64,000 nucleotides of DNA from assembly GCA_013399895.1 (NCBI GenBank), contig VXBA01000317.1, forward strand, positions 473,539-537,538, written 5' to 3'. A model generated the notes under the pieces. That model ran no database searches. It was given only the letters and a program-made list of their open reading frames with translations, and was not told where the DNA came from. Position 1 is the stretch's first letter. The number at the start of each line of letters is the position of its first letter. Of the stretch, positions 28,201 through 40,200 are shown one piece after another. The DNA is from Serilophus lunatus. Lineage: Eukaryota; Chordata; Aves; Passeriformes; Eurylaimidae. Made by a program: the position numbers and the translations under genes.

Positions 28201-31200
28201 AGATGAAGCAAATTATCACCTTCTGAGAAGCTGTTGAGTATTGAAATCCTTCCCATGGCACTAAAAAAAGCCACTGAATTGCATCCTGCAAATTGAAACC
28301 TTCCAGCAGCTTCATTTGAGAGCGAGGCAGATAACCCTAATAAAAAAAATAAGTTTGTAGCCTGAGATGGAACTTCAAAATTAGTTCACTTAATCACATC
28401 AGAACACAATTTTCATGAAGATGTAATTTGATTTCTGTGCTCTCCTCAGAGTGGCATTTATCTGTGCAATGCTCCCCAGCACACAGCACACTCAGATACA
28501 AATGGAGCCAGGAGAGGATTAGTTCCACATGTACAGGGATGAAAAGGATCCAACTGCAAAGTTTGCTGCCTGACAACTCCCAGCACAGGCTGTGATGGAA
28601 AGGACACTGTGCCTCGTGTTAGCTGCATGGCAAAGGGTGCTCAGTGGACTGCTGAGCAAACAAGGGAAGGGATGGCAGAATCACTTCTTCCACAGTTGGC
28701 ACAGTGAACAGGATTCACCCCCTGCAATTCCACTGAAGACAACAGACTCAAATGTTATGAATATTTAACACATCTCATCACAAACAAACCTACATCAACA
28801 TTAAATTAAGAGGAATAAAAAAATTCGTCATTTACATTAAAAACAGAAATCAATAAATTAACACAGACAAAAAGAGAAATATTTGACACTAAAACTAAGC
28901 TACTGAGACAACATCAGAAGTGTCTGTACAAACACTGATGAAACTTGAATGCACCAACTGGCTGCAACTCCTCTCCATCCTCATCTCTTAGAGACTTCCA
29001 GATTCAGATTTTCACCTCTCACAGAAATCATCTGAGCTGAGGAAGACTTGGAGATGAGTAAGGCAACTGAAGGCAGCCTGGCTGTCAGGAATGTTAGAAC
29101 TGAGCTTGAGCTGCAAAGCAGCAACAGCTGCAGGCCTGGGTCTGCATCTGGAACAGCCACCACACTCCAAGCACAATTCCAGGTTCAGAGCTGAAGGAGC
29201 AACTGCTTCAGCTCCAGTTAAATCTCTATGCCATGATTTAGACCCCTCAACAGCTTAAAAAATTTTCCAGATTCTCAAAAAATAGCATACAATGTTCCTA
29301 TTTAAACCCTCTATTCATGTCATGAAAAAAACCAAAAGCAACAATCTTTGCTTCCACTTAAACCTGAAACTGCCATTTCCAGGGTTTGAGGCCCCAGCAG
29401 ATTCTTCTATTAAGTTTAATCAAATGCTATTTCAATAATACATTGCATCACTTCAAAGACTTGGAAATGTTAGATAAGGTGAAGAGCAGAGAAAAGCTAT
29501 TGGGAGTTTACCTGAGAGGCTGTTCCAAAAATACCAACACACATACACACACACACTTTGATATTAGTGACTAAAGCCCTTAAATTGTTCCCCAAAGCCC
29601 ACCTTTGCCATAATACCCACAAACCTCTGGAGAACAATTAGCCAGCTGATGTGTGGGGAGCTTATTATACCACTTAGAAATGATTCACTACACCCTCACA
29701 CTCCCCCCCACGGCTGTCTGTGTCTACCCAAAATTCAGACTGCGAGGGCTCTGCAGAACAAATCACCTCTGTCATGTCTGGAGGATCCAACACTGGTCCC
29801 AGCTCTAGACTCTGTCTTACTACAAAGGAAAACAAGAAATGCCCCTGTGAAGGCATCAGGGTTTGGACAGCTCGTGTTCTTAAAATTTCAGATGAAGCGA
29901 GGAGGAAGTTGAACTCGAGAAGTTTGGACTGTGGATGGAAAATGCTGGAAGCAGATCAAGACACCAGGGAAATGCTTTGCCAACAGGCAGCAGCAGCAGC
30001 ACAGGGTCCTGCCCCATCCTCCTCAGAGCAGGTACACACTCATCCACGAGAGGAACTGAGTGCTCCCAAGCACAAACCATGCCAGGAGTGCTTCATCCTG
30101 CTGCTCCCTCTCTGCCCTTCCCTGTTTGCTCACTGGCAGCCCCACGGGACTGTACTGGAGCAAATGTGGATGGGCAGCAGGGCTGGGCTGGAGCAATCAT
30201 GGCATGTGACAGGGCAGAGACACCAGCTGGTGTCCCCCAGGGCAAAGGGCTCACAGCAGAGCAGAGAGGAGGGGGCTGTTTGCAGGAGGGACAGCGCAGA
30301 GCACTAAAAAGATGATCCTGATCTAGAACAACAGTGGACCTGACACCATTTAACAAAAATACAGAGTCTTCCCTTTGGCCAAGAGAATTACTCCAGCTGT
30401 AAAAAGATCAAATTCCTTTTCTCCAAGCTTTTTTCATTCCCACTGTGACTAACAGCACACACCAGCTGTACCAGAGGAGCTCATAGAATTCCCTGGGCCT
30501 GCAGCACCAACGGGAAGCACATCCAGGGAAAACAGGGATGCACAACCTGCCCTGAGAGCAGGGACAGGCAGGACAATACAGACTGTAATCCACTATTACA
30601 GGAATACTTTGTTCACTTTCCTTTTCCAAAATGGCATCAGCAAAAAGACAAGATATGCTTTAAGAAAAACCCAACAATTCTGCCACACTGCCTTCTTAAC
30701 AGCTTTACAGGACTCAAAACATTTAATCTAGGCTAGCTCAAACAATGTGGTCAGTGAGATTTGGTTTCTCACATACTGCCTTTGTCTGACCAGCTAGATA
30801 TGCGTTTGCCAACAGGATTTAGCTCCTGCTATATTTGAACCATCTTTAATCCCATGAAGGCTAAAGAAAAATGTCTCTGATTTAGCTCTGAGCACTTATG
30901 AATAACTCAAATACTGCAGTTAAATTTACAACATAGTTCTCTTAGCTGTTTAGAAGACAATTGTTTTCTTTCCTTTCCCCTTCAGTTCTAGTATGTAAAA
31001 TATCAGAAGAATTTAGATTAAAAAAAAAAAAAGGGACATGTTATTTTTAAAGTTGTTCTTGAGAAAATTTCCACATACAAGCCCGTGGCATTTCTCCACT
31101 GGTTTGAGAATGATTTTCACATGTTGGCATCATCCTTGAGTGGCTGCAACAACTCTGGTATCATAAAGCAACACGTTATTTTCTCATAGCTTATCAAAAC

Positions 31201-34200
31201 ACATTTTATTTAACTGCTAAATTTGGTCTGATCCAAGTTTTTCTTCTTACTTCACAGCAAACATGAAAACGCAGATGCCATACTCTGATCCTACCAGGGA
31301 AACAGGGCACGGACCCAGACCAGCCCTAAGCCCCGCACTGCTCAGATCACATCACTGCACTCACAGCTCATTAGAGCCCAGTTCACACCGACAGGTTCAC
31401 AATGTTCACTCCTGTTCTACAAGTCCTGTCTAGGTAGCACTGAAAAAAACACATTGTTTGGCCCCTTCTGTTCTGACGCTGTCAATATACTTTGGCATAT
31501 ATTAAAAAAATCCCTGTAATATACCATAGACTGTGACATTTCCACTTCAGCTCTATCATTTACATGTGAAGCACGAATCTCCAAAGAACCCAGTAAAGCT
31601 GTAAGAAAGACTACATTTTGCCGAAGCTCTCAGACACCCACTCCATTCAGTCACACCAGCTGGAGAGGTAAGTGTCAAGATACAGCTTTATTCTTTAAAA
31701 TGAATATGGAGGTGAAACTCCACAGCCTCCTCCACAGCAATCGTTTTTTTTTAAAGTGAAACCACAACGGTATGTGCTCCTGATTCTTCTGTGTCAGCAG
31801 CATTTCTCAGAAACCTTTTTGCAAATCTGGACATCTTAAAATCATCTCTAACTTATTTTGCAATTGACGCAATTGTCCCTGCGCTTCCCAGTCCGGCTGA
31901 CGGGTGTCCTAGACATGACATCCATTGGAAGATCTTTTGCTCCTAGAGGTAGAGGAGTCCTTAGCTACCCTCTGTCTAGCACACGAGGCACAGATGGCCC
32001 CCGAGAGACGCTTCAGCCCCTTCTGAAAGACACTGTTGGAGAGACTGTAAATGACACAGTTGCAGAAACTGTTGCTAATGGCAAGCCAAGTGGTCAAGAA
32101 GGACGCAACGCGGTTACTATAGACATTGGAGCTCTCCAGCAGGAAATAGATGATGTAGGGCAGCCAGAGGATGTAGAAGACGCTGGTGATGCGGAACAGA
32201 ACCATAGCATAGCGCTTGTCCGGGCAGGGCTGTGCCTCCCCAGCCTCCCCATCCTGGGAGCTGAAGCGCACCCGCCTCTCGTTGATCTCCTTGGTGTGCT
32301 GCTGGCAGATGCGGAAGATGTTGAAGTAGGTGAAGCAGACGATGAAAGCGGCCGGGGCGTAGAGCATCACCACAATGAAGAGGGTAAAATAGGCATCGGT
32401 GTTCCAGGAGCTGGCGCACCACTGGAACACATCCCCGTGATATCCAGGCTTTCCCCAGTGAAAGGAGGGCAAGAACACCAGGCAGGAGTAGAGCCAAATG
32501 GTCAGAATACAGATTCGCAGCCGCCATGGGGTAACCAGCGTGTTGTAGGTCAGCGGCTTCGTGATGGCGATGTACCTGTCAATGCTAATGCAGGCCAAGG
32601 AGGCCATGGAGACGCTCTTCAGCACTGACACCACATAACCAAAGATTTGGCAAACCAAGGACTCACTTAAAACAATAGGATAGTGCAGCAGAGACAAAGA
32701 AGGCACCAGACAGCTCACGCCCACCAGGAGGTCAGCATACGCCATAGTCTGGATGAAGTAGCTGGTGGTGTGGTGGTTCAGCAGAGGTGCACAGTGAAAG
32801 ACAAATATCACAATAATGTTGCCTGAAATAATCAGCACCATGAGGAACACAATAATAACCACTTCCAGGAGGCAAAAATTGATGGTCTCCAAATAGCTAA
32901 TGGCCAGGAGACAGAAGGGCCGGCCACTCTGGTTGCCAACCAAAGAGGAGTTCATCTTGAGCACTGCAGTGATCGCTCTACTTCATGCTCCTGCCTGCTG
33001 CCTGCAGCCACTCCAGGCAGCTGCTGTCATTGCGGCTGGTGCTGTGTGTGCAGCAATGTCAAAAGCGGAGCTCCGGTCCCCAGGGCTGCTCCAGATGCTG
33101 CTGCTGTGCATTGTCTGCAGCACAATTCCCCTTTAAATCCGGCTCCCCGCCGCTGCCGGTGCACCGGGACCCCGCGGCAGGCATGCCAGCAACTTCCCCA
33201 GCGCACGGGAGAGGGCTGATATTGCTGCCCGCCCGGGTGGGCTGCCGTGCCGAGCAGGGCTGAGGGGCTGGGGGAAGAGGGAGAGGAACCTTCAGCGACT
33301 CAGGACGAGAGTCCTCCCAAAGGCTGACAGAGAGAAGGGGAAAGTGTTTTACAGAACCGCCTCTCCCCCGCCGCCCCGTTCCTTCCCCACGCCCTGCCCA
33401 GCGCTCCCCGCCGCCCTCCGCTGCAGCCCCGGTTCCCTCCCCGTGCCCGGGGCACAGGCCCCGGCGGCAGCAGCGGGAGGCGATGCCTCCTTCGCGCAGC
33501 CCCGGCAGCCGGGCGGGGGGATGCGCGGCGGGGAGGGCGGGGGTCCAGCCCTTCTCCGCTGGCTCCATTTTGCACGGCGCTTTTGTTCGCCGCCTCTCCC
33601 GNNNNNNNNNNNNNNNNNNNNNNNNNNNNNNNNNNNNNNNNNNNNNNNNNNNNNNNNNNNNNNNNNNNNNNNNNNNNNNNNNNNNNNGGAGCGGGGCCGC
33701 AGCCCCGGCCGCCCCTCCGCCCGCCCCACGGGAGCCGGGCAGCCCCGGCCGCAGCCTCGGGAGGGCGGGTTCCCCCGAACGGGGCGCCCGGAGGGCCCGT
33801 CCACGAGCGGCGGTGGGAGCATCACCCGGCGCGACCCCGCCGCCCCCGGGGAACACGCGGGTCCCGGCCCTGCGTGTCCTGCGCACCCCGGTACTGCAGG
33901 GACACAGAGCCCCTACAGCCTGATCCTGCAGGGACACAGAGCCCCTACAGCCTGATCCTGCAGGGATGGACACACAGCCCCTACAGCCTGATCCTGCAGG
34001 GATGGACACACAGCCCCTACAGCCTGATCCTGCAGGGATGGACACACAGCCCCTACAGCCTGATCCTGCAGGGATGGACACACAGCCCCTACAGCCTGAT
34101 CCTGCAGGGACACACAGCCTCACACCCCAGTACTGCAGGGGCATCCCCCACACACATTCGAGGATGCTCCTCCTCCTCCTCCCAGCATCTCTACACGGCC

Positions 34201-37200
34201 AGCGACAACTGTCCATCACAGGCGTGAATTCACGCGGTTCATCACCACTTAAGGCTTTTCCATCCCAGCCCTTTTGCGGAAATACTTATTCTGGAAGAAA
34301 CGTGCCTTTCCTAGGTGTGGTGTGTGTTGCTTAGGAGACACCTGAAACCAAGGGCAAAGCTGAGAACGGTGTCCCACCGTGAATCCGGGAGGCAGGCACC
34401 TCCCTCCATACACATACACAGAACACCAAGGCGTGGCTGTCCCAGGACATCCCACACCAAACCAGAAACCCAGCGACATTCCAGCCAGCAAACACGCGAG
34501 AGAGTCACAGCCCAGCACCCAAACTTGTGCTCACACCATAAGCTCATACCATCACGCTGTTTAACCAGAAACACCTCTTTGAAGGTGGAGGCAGAGCAAG
34601 ATATGGGTGGTGTTTGTCAAGAGTGTTTTACTCCCAGTACCAGACTGCTCCACTGCCACAGCTCAGGGCAGGGCCACTGCTGTGGGAATTGATTCTTGAA
34701 CGGATCAAACCAGTAAGAGACTAGAGTGAGGCTCTTTGGCAATCCAAATTGTTTAGTCAGACATGGAAGTGTGCAACTGGTATCCTAACAAGCCTAAGGC
34801 CACAAACTGAATTCAAATAACACCAACAAACCAAAGGCTTTGGTTAACCTAAGCCAAACATTGATTTTCCATTAGGAATTCCATAGGATGACCAAAGGGG
34901 TAAACCTCAAAGCAGTCATGCCATACTGCTCAGGACTGTACCTGACCTGTAAGTAGCAAAAAACCATTTTATGAAACACTTGTGTTGGTCAAAAATCTGT
35001 GCTGGACAACAGCATGACTTGGCAGATTTTAATTCATCTTGTGCAAAAGCCTGAAAAGAAAATCTTTGGGCTCTCACCTTATCTTCACCCCAAAACGATC
35101 CCTTTATTCTTGTCCTTCATTTTTGTCACAAATTATGATGTTTCTACTCATGGCAACTGAAATACTAGAACTGTAGCTAGGAAACATAAACTTTGAATTA
35201 AATTTAGGCAAGGGTATTGTGGTTTTACAAAAAACAAGCTATGATTGAATTACTGCTGGAGAAATGATCTGCTATCTTTCCAAAGCAGAGAATGATTTAC
35301 ATACCGATTGATTCAAATAGTATTTCTGGATCCTTAGGCATGAATAGACACATTATAAACATCCCCATGAAAACAACGTACACTGAACTTTCTGTCTCAG
35401 ACATACAAAAACAAGGTAGCAGTGGAAATCACAAGCCCAACCGAAGCAACATCTGGTTGCTGGAATTTTTAAACAGAAGATGCACCGTGAAATCAAAACC
35501 TCCCCAATGTTCAGGTTTTTATGAAAAGTACAAGCTTAACACCCAGACAACTGAGAGGTATTTCTGTCTGGTTTTCCCTTTAACTGCTATTCTATTGTTT
35601 CTCCCAAGCTGAGAGCAGTAACTCTACTCAGTGGTCTTGCCAACTCACTCCTGCTTGCTTCAAACACTCAAACCACCAACACCTCAAGTTCCTCCTCTTA
35701 AACACCCCTGCACCAGAAGCCCAAAGTGGCCCAAGGGTATAAACTGCACCTGGGAGGCAGCTGGGCTGGGGCTCAGTGTCTGCTGCCCAATAACCTGCTC
35801 AGGGGCACCACCAGCCCACCGAGGAGAACCACTTCTCAAATGCACTGAGACTGAAAACACTGTGTTGTAGAGACTTCTCCCACTCCACAGCGTGGTACAG
35901 CACAACCTCGCCCAAGGCAATGAAAAGGTACTCAAGAAATCATTTCAAGTTGCAATGACAACTCTTGGGAAAACTACTGCTCGAAAAAGATAATTAAACT
36001 TCTATCACCACGTGATCAAAACTCATCAAACGAGGCACCTCGAGGTTCAGGCACACTGACAAGGCTGCACTGTGATTCACAGATGTGTGGTAGGTTTAAT
36101 TTCAGTTGATTGTACACAATCGTGGCCCTTTGTACTCCTGAAAATTAAATTTATTCTTTTTAATTTATACGAACATATGGAAATAAGATTGTGATACAAG
36201 TGGAAAATAAGTGTTAACCACCCACAGCTAAAGTTCTGTCACATTTTATGCTACTGATGACAACACATTCAGTCAAATAATGGTAAGTGACATTTTAATC
36301 TATTTTTTCATTAAAAACTAGTATCATTTGCACCAAGACAGACAAGTATATTTGGTAAAACGTCTGTGTTCTGTAATCCTCTGCTCAGGGAGACAAAGAA
36401 GTGGGAAGATGAGAAAGTGTGTAGCAAGGGTCCTGCTATAAGAAAGACTGGAACAAATTAATCTCTCACCAGGCCTAGAATTTCTATGAGAAATGGTGAC
36501 CCTGGGGTAACATTCCAGGATTCTCCTCCTGCCACTGGCCTACTATTTTTTATTTTATTTGTGCCACAAGATGTCCCTCTCCTGTTGTAATTTCTTAATA
36601 TAGTGTATTTATCTGGTACAACAGTTGATGGTTTTTTCCTTTCGACATTTCCTCCCACACAGACCTATATCCAAAAGCTTTTTTACTTTCTCCTCAATAT
36701 TGTAAATGTCAGCTTCTTAAAATGTTGGTATTATGAAGAACTTCTCCACACAGAGATTCAGGAGTTGTATTAATCCTTTTTAAAAAGCTGCTGTTGTCTC
36801 TTGCTTTGCACCAGGATTATTTAGCTTTTTTAACCCGTGTGGCCCATTTTACACATTTTCCACTCAAGCATACTTTCTGTCCACCTATGACTGTCAAGAA
36901 CATGCAGTACATTTCCTGCAGGTGTCCACCAATACCTGGAGTGAGTCCCCATGTCTCTTCTACTACCTTCCAGTGGCTGGAAGTCTGAAGATTAACAGCC
37001 ATGACCACGACTGCCAAAGTCCTACCAGGAGCAGATGCCTCTCCCAGGGATTGTCTAGATCATTTTACCTAGAGCTTGCTTTCTGTCCCCAGTAGGGATA
37101 TGACCTTAATTCACTGGCCTGGCTTCCATCCACACTCCCCAGCATGAGCACAACAATCTGGAGTTGCTAAAAGCTTTATTATTGCACACAGATGGTGTGC

Positions 37201-40200
37201 AAATTCTCAAAAGTAATTTGTGGAAGCACCACGATGGTGAAACTTGGACACTAACTGCAACAACAAAAGAAGCACAGAGAACAAAACCCCAGCTTGTGTT
37301 TGGCAAAGAAACAAGCAGCAAATAATGAATAAATGCTGTGATGATGACTAGAACACAAGGAGCGCACCTTGAGACATGGTTTCAATGCCATTTTTAAGTC
37401 ATATTCAAGAAGAGACCTATACACAGCCTCCACCAGTAGAGCACAATGGGAGACATTTCCTTTTCAGCCCTTCAGTGGCCAATCTCAACAGTGAACAAAG
37501 GACTGTCCTTGCAGCAGCTCATTTGCAAAAGAAGCAAAACCCAGAGATTCCCTGAGCCTGCACAGGAAAGCAAGAACCAGAAGGAATCCTGGAGTGCTGC
37601 ATCCAACATCCTGGGCACACGGAGAGAAAAAACCCTCAAAGAGGCCAGAAGGTTTGGAAGCAGCTGTCAACACAGATCCTTATTAATTTGGGACTGTGCT
37701 GCCACATGGAGTCATGAAAAAAACCTGGCAGAAATCAAATGCAGCTCCAGAAATAGAGGTCAACATTAAGAGAGAAAGAGCACCGGATTATGAGCACTCA
37801 CATAAGACTTTTCTGCATCTCCTGCTCACACTGAAGGGCAGAGGTTTTACACCAACTCCTTGTGCCCCTGCACTATCCTACAGCACTTATTCTCAGATAA
37901 ACCACCTTCATTGCATGGTAATGCAAACAATTGTACATCTTCCAGAGAGGAATTGGCATTAGTGGCATGCAAAACATGGCAAAGCATCACCAGGATGGTA
38001 AAGCAATGCACTATAATGGGCCCTTGTCTTTGCATAATTAACAATTTTTTTCCCAGACACATTTCTCTTATGCATTGCTGCATATTGACTGTAACTGAGC
38101 TGCTATTTTAAGAGCAGTAAGAATTAGTCACATTAGAACTCCAAAATTATCAAATTTCATGCCTAAGAAAGGCATGAGAATTAAAAATTTAAGGCCAACA
38201 TGCAGTCCAGCATCATTATATTTTTGGCACATACTACATACAAAGGGTCTGCAAATGTTATATTGCTGGATCTCGAATTCATGCTCTCATCAGCCTCCCA
38301 AACAGTCTTTGCATTCTTTGCCTATCCTCCTGTTCAGGATCTCCACACAGCCACTGATAACCCTTTCTGAAACCTTCCACTGCCTGCAGACTGCAGAAAT
38401 CCCAGAAATTCCACTGGGAACCAAACTCTTGTGCCCTCAAACACCAACCTTTGTCCCTTTTGCAGGAACGGTCCCATTTCCACATTTAAGTCAGCACTGG
38501 GCTAACAGGCACTTCCAGACTGAAGGAAACTTTTTCATTTCCTTGAGCTGGCTGTGGCAGCAGGCTGGTAACACACTACAGACCCCCTGTGATGACAGCA
38601 GGGCCTGAAAATGGTCAATCAGTACTCATTTTCTTTCATTTCTTAATTAGTTTTGGTGCTAAAAGATCACTGCAGGTATAGCCAGTGCTTTTTGCTGCAG
38701 AACACAGTGCTGGATCAACTTACTCTCCCTTTTACTTGGAGTCTAGAGATGCTTCCAACACATAAAATCCAGGTTACTTTCTTTGTCTCAGCCAAATGGA
38801 AATGAGTGGAAAGGTTTCACAGGTTTAAAAATGAAATGTTACACTATTCCTTTCCAGCTGACAAAGATAGTAGCAGTACGTGTCACCAACTGTGCCACCA
38901 AGACATCATCCTTCCCATTCTGATACCAAAACATTGAAACAGAGAAACCAGTGAGGCTGTCAACTACTCACCAGGCAATTAAAATAACACAACAGGCTAA
39001 CTGTGATCACTCCTTGCCAGAGCACTCAACCTCCACATTATTTATAAGATTTATTCACCATAAAATCCAAGTTCCAGCTCTACAATGCATAACCAATATT
39101 AAGGAATTGAGATCAGGTTTCTTCTACATTCACTAAGTATGTGAAAGCACTTGTGGCAGAATGTTTTCAGCTAATGTAACATGATTCATTCTCATCACGT
39201 AGGATCCTTCCTGCATGACTCCAGCAGAAACCCAGTTGCATTTCAGAAGCCCTCCTGCCCTCAGAATTAAGGTCTTTAATTGCTCCCTGTGAATCTGTGC
39301 CATCAGAATATAGATATACAAAGGCTGATTCAGTTGTTTTGCTTTTTAACTGGTGAATAATTAATTTGTTGCATTTGTACTAAAGCTGCATCATTAATAA
39401 CTTCGAATACAGTTCTTCTAGACTTGCATGTTTGATGAAAGCAGTAAAGTCCAGAGTAGTTATACAGATAATGGTTAAACCCAAATTAACACACTGGTTT
39501 TCTAGATAAGTGACATTTCATTTTATGACCCATTTGTTACTCTAGAAATCTGAGAAACACTGATGTCTGTACATACAATTCCTATTTTCTTTTCCTACCT
39601 TACTGAGGTCAGCATCCAAGATGAGAAGTTAAAGAACTGCTGTCTAGGGCAAAAATGTCCAAATTCTGTTTTTCCTTCTCAAAAAAGGCTGCAATTTCAA
39701 CTAGTGTTGGATTTTTAGCATAAATGTTAAGACAACACAACAAAATTCAGCTTTCATTCCAAAAAGCCAAACAAGCAAAGGAAATGAATCTCTGTACATT
39801 ACAAAAGCAATTAACAGGATACTTATTTTTTACAAACCAACCCAGAACCTCTCTGAGCAAAAGAGAATCAGGACTATTAAAAGGAAAGCAGCCTAATGCC
39901 ACCACCAGCTCTGCCTGCTGGGGTTTTGTTGGAGGGAGGATTAATTCCAGCCCCCAACTGACACACTGCAGCCAGACACACTGGTGGCCCTTTGAGCAAG
40001 AGGGTACAGGCTCAGGAGCCTCCATCCTTTAAAGAGTGGGGGAAGAGCTGCTGCCAAGGCTCCTACCTTCGTGATGAGGATGCGGTACTTCTCCACCAGG
40101 TGGTCGTTGTTGTGACACCCTGCCAGCAGCTGCCACACCTCTCCCCTCAGGGCCTCGGGGACCCCGCTCCTCACCAGCGCCGACAGGGTCTTGGGCCTCA

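Larger units (their letters stand above)
18930..40066 (-). other. RABGAP1 intron 12 (21.1 kb), host of GPR21
   Basis: Bounded by GTAGGA at 40066 and AACAG at 18930. Holds GPR21, its flanking signals, the CpG-rich island, the minisatellite, a CA microsatellite and one CR1 fragment. The rest (about 19.2-31.2 kb and 34.2-40.0 kb) is AT-rich unique sequence where I recognise no exon, RNA gene or other repeat. It falls between the TBC entry motif and the arginine finger. Confidence 0.9.

Noticed and set aside
29720..30307. Plus-strand open frame of 195 codons in intron 12
   Set aside because: Antisense to the host gene, of mixed composition, no recognised domain, and begins beside a simple CA repeat. 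Length alone is weak evidence in moderately GC-rich intron sequence.
31858..32628. Plus-strand open frame of 256 codons
   Set aside because: Antisense shadow of GPR21. No domain, no splice sites needed to explain it.
33894..34138. Regular direct repeats resembling a CRISPR array
   Set aside because: Units are adjacent with no unique spacers, in a vertebrate intron. It is a minisatellite.
33059..34219. Minus-strand open frame of 386 codons through the CpG island
   Set aside because: It runs across the 86-base gap and through the minisatellite, whose 36-bp units keep frames open. It is arginine, glycine and proline rich as expected of GC-rich noncoding DNA, with no recognisable domain.
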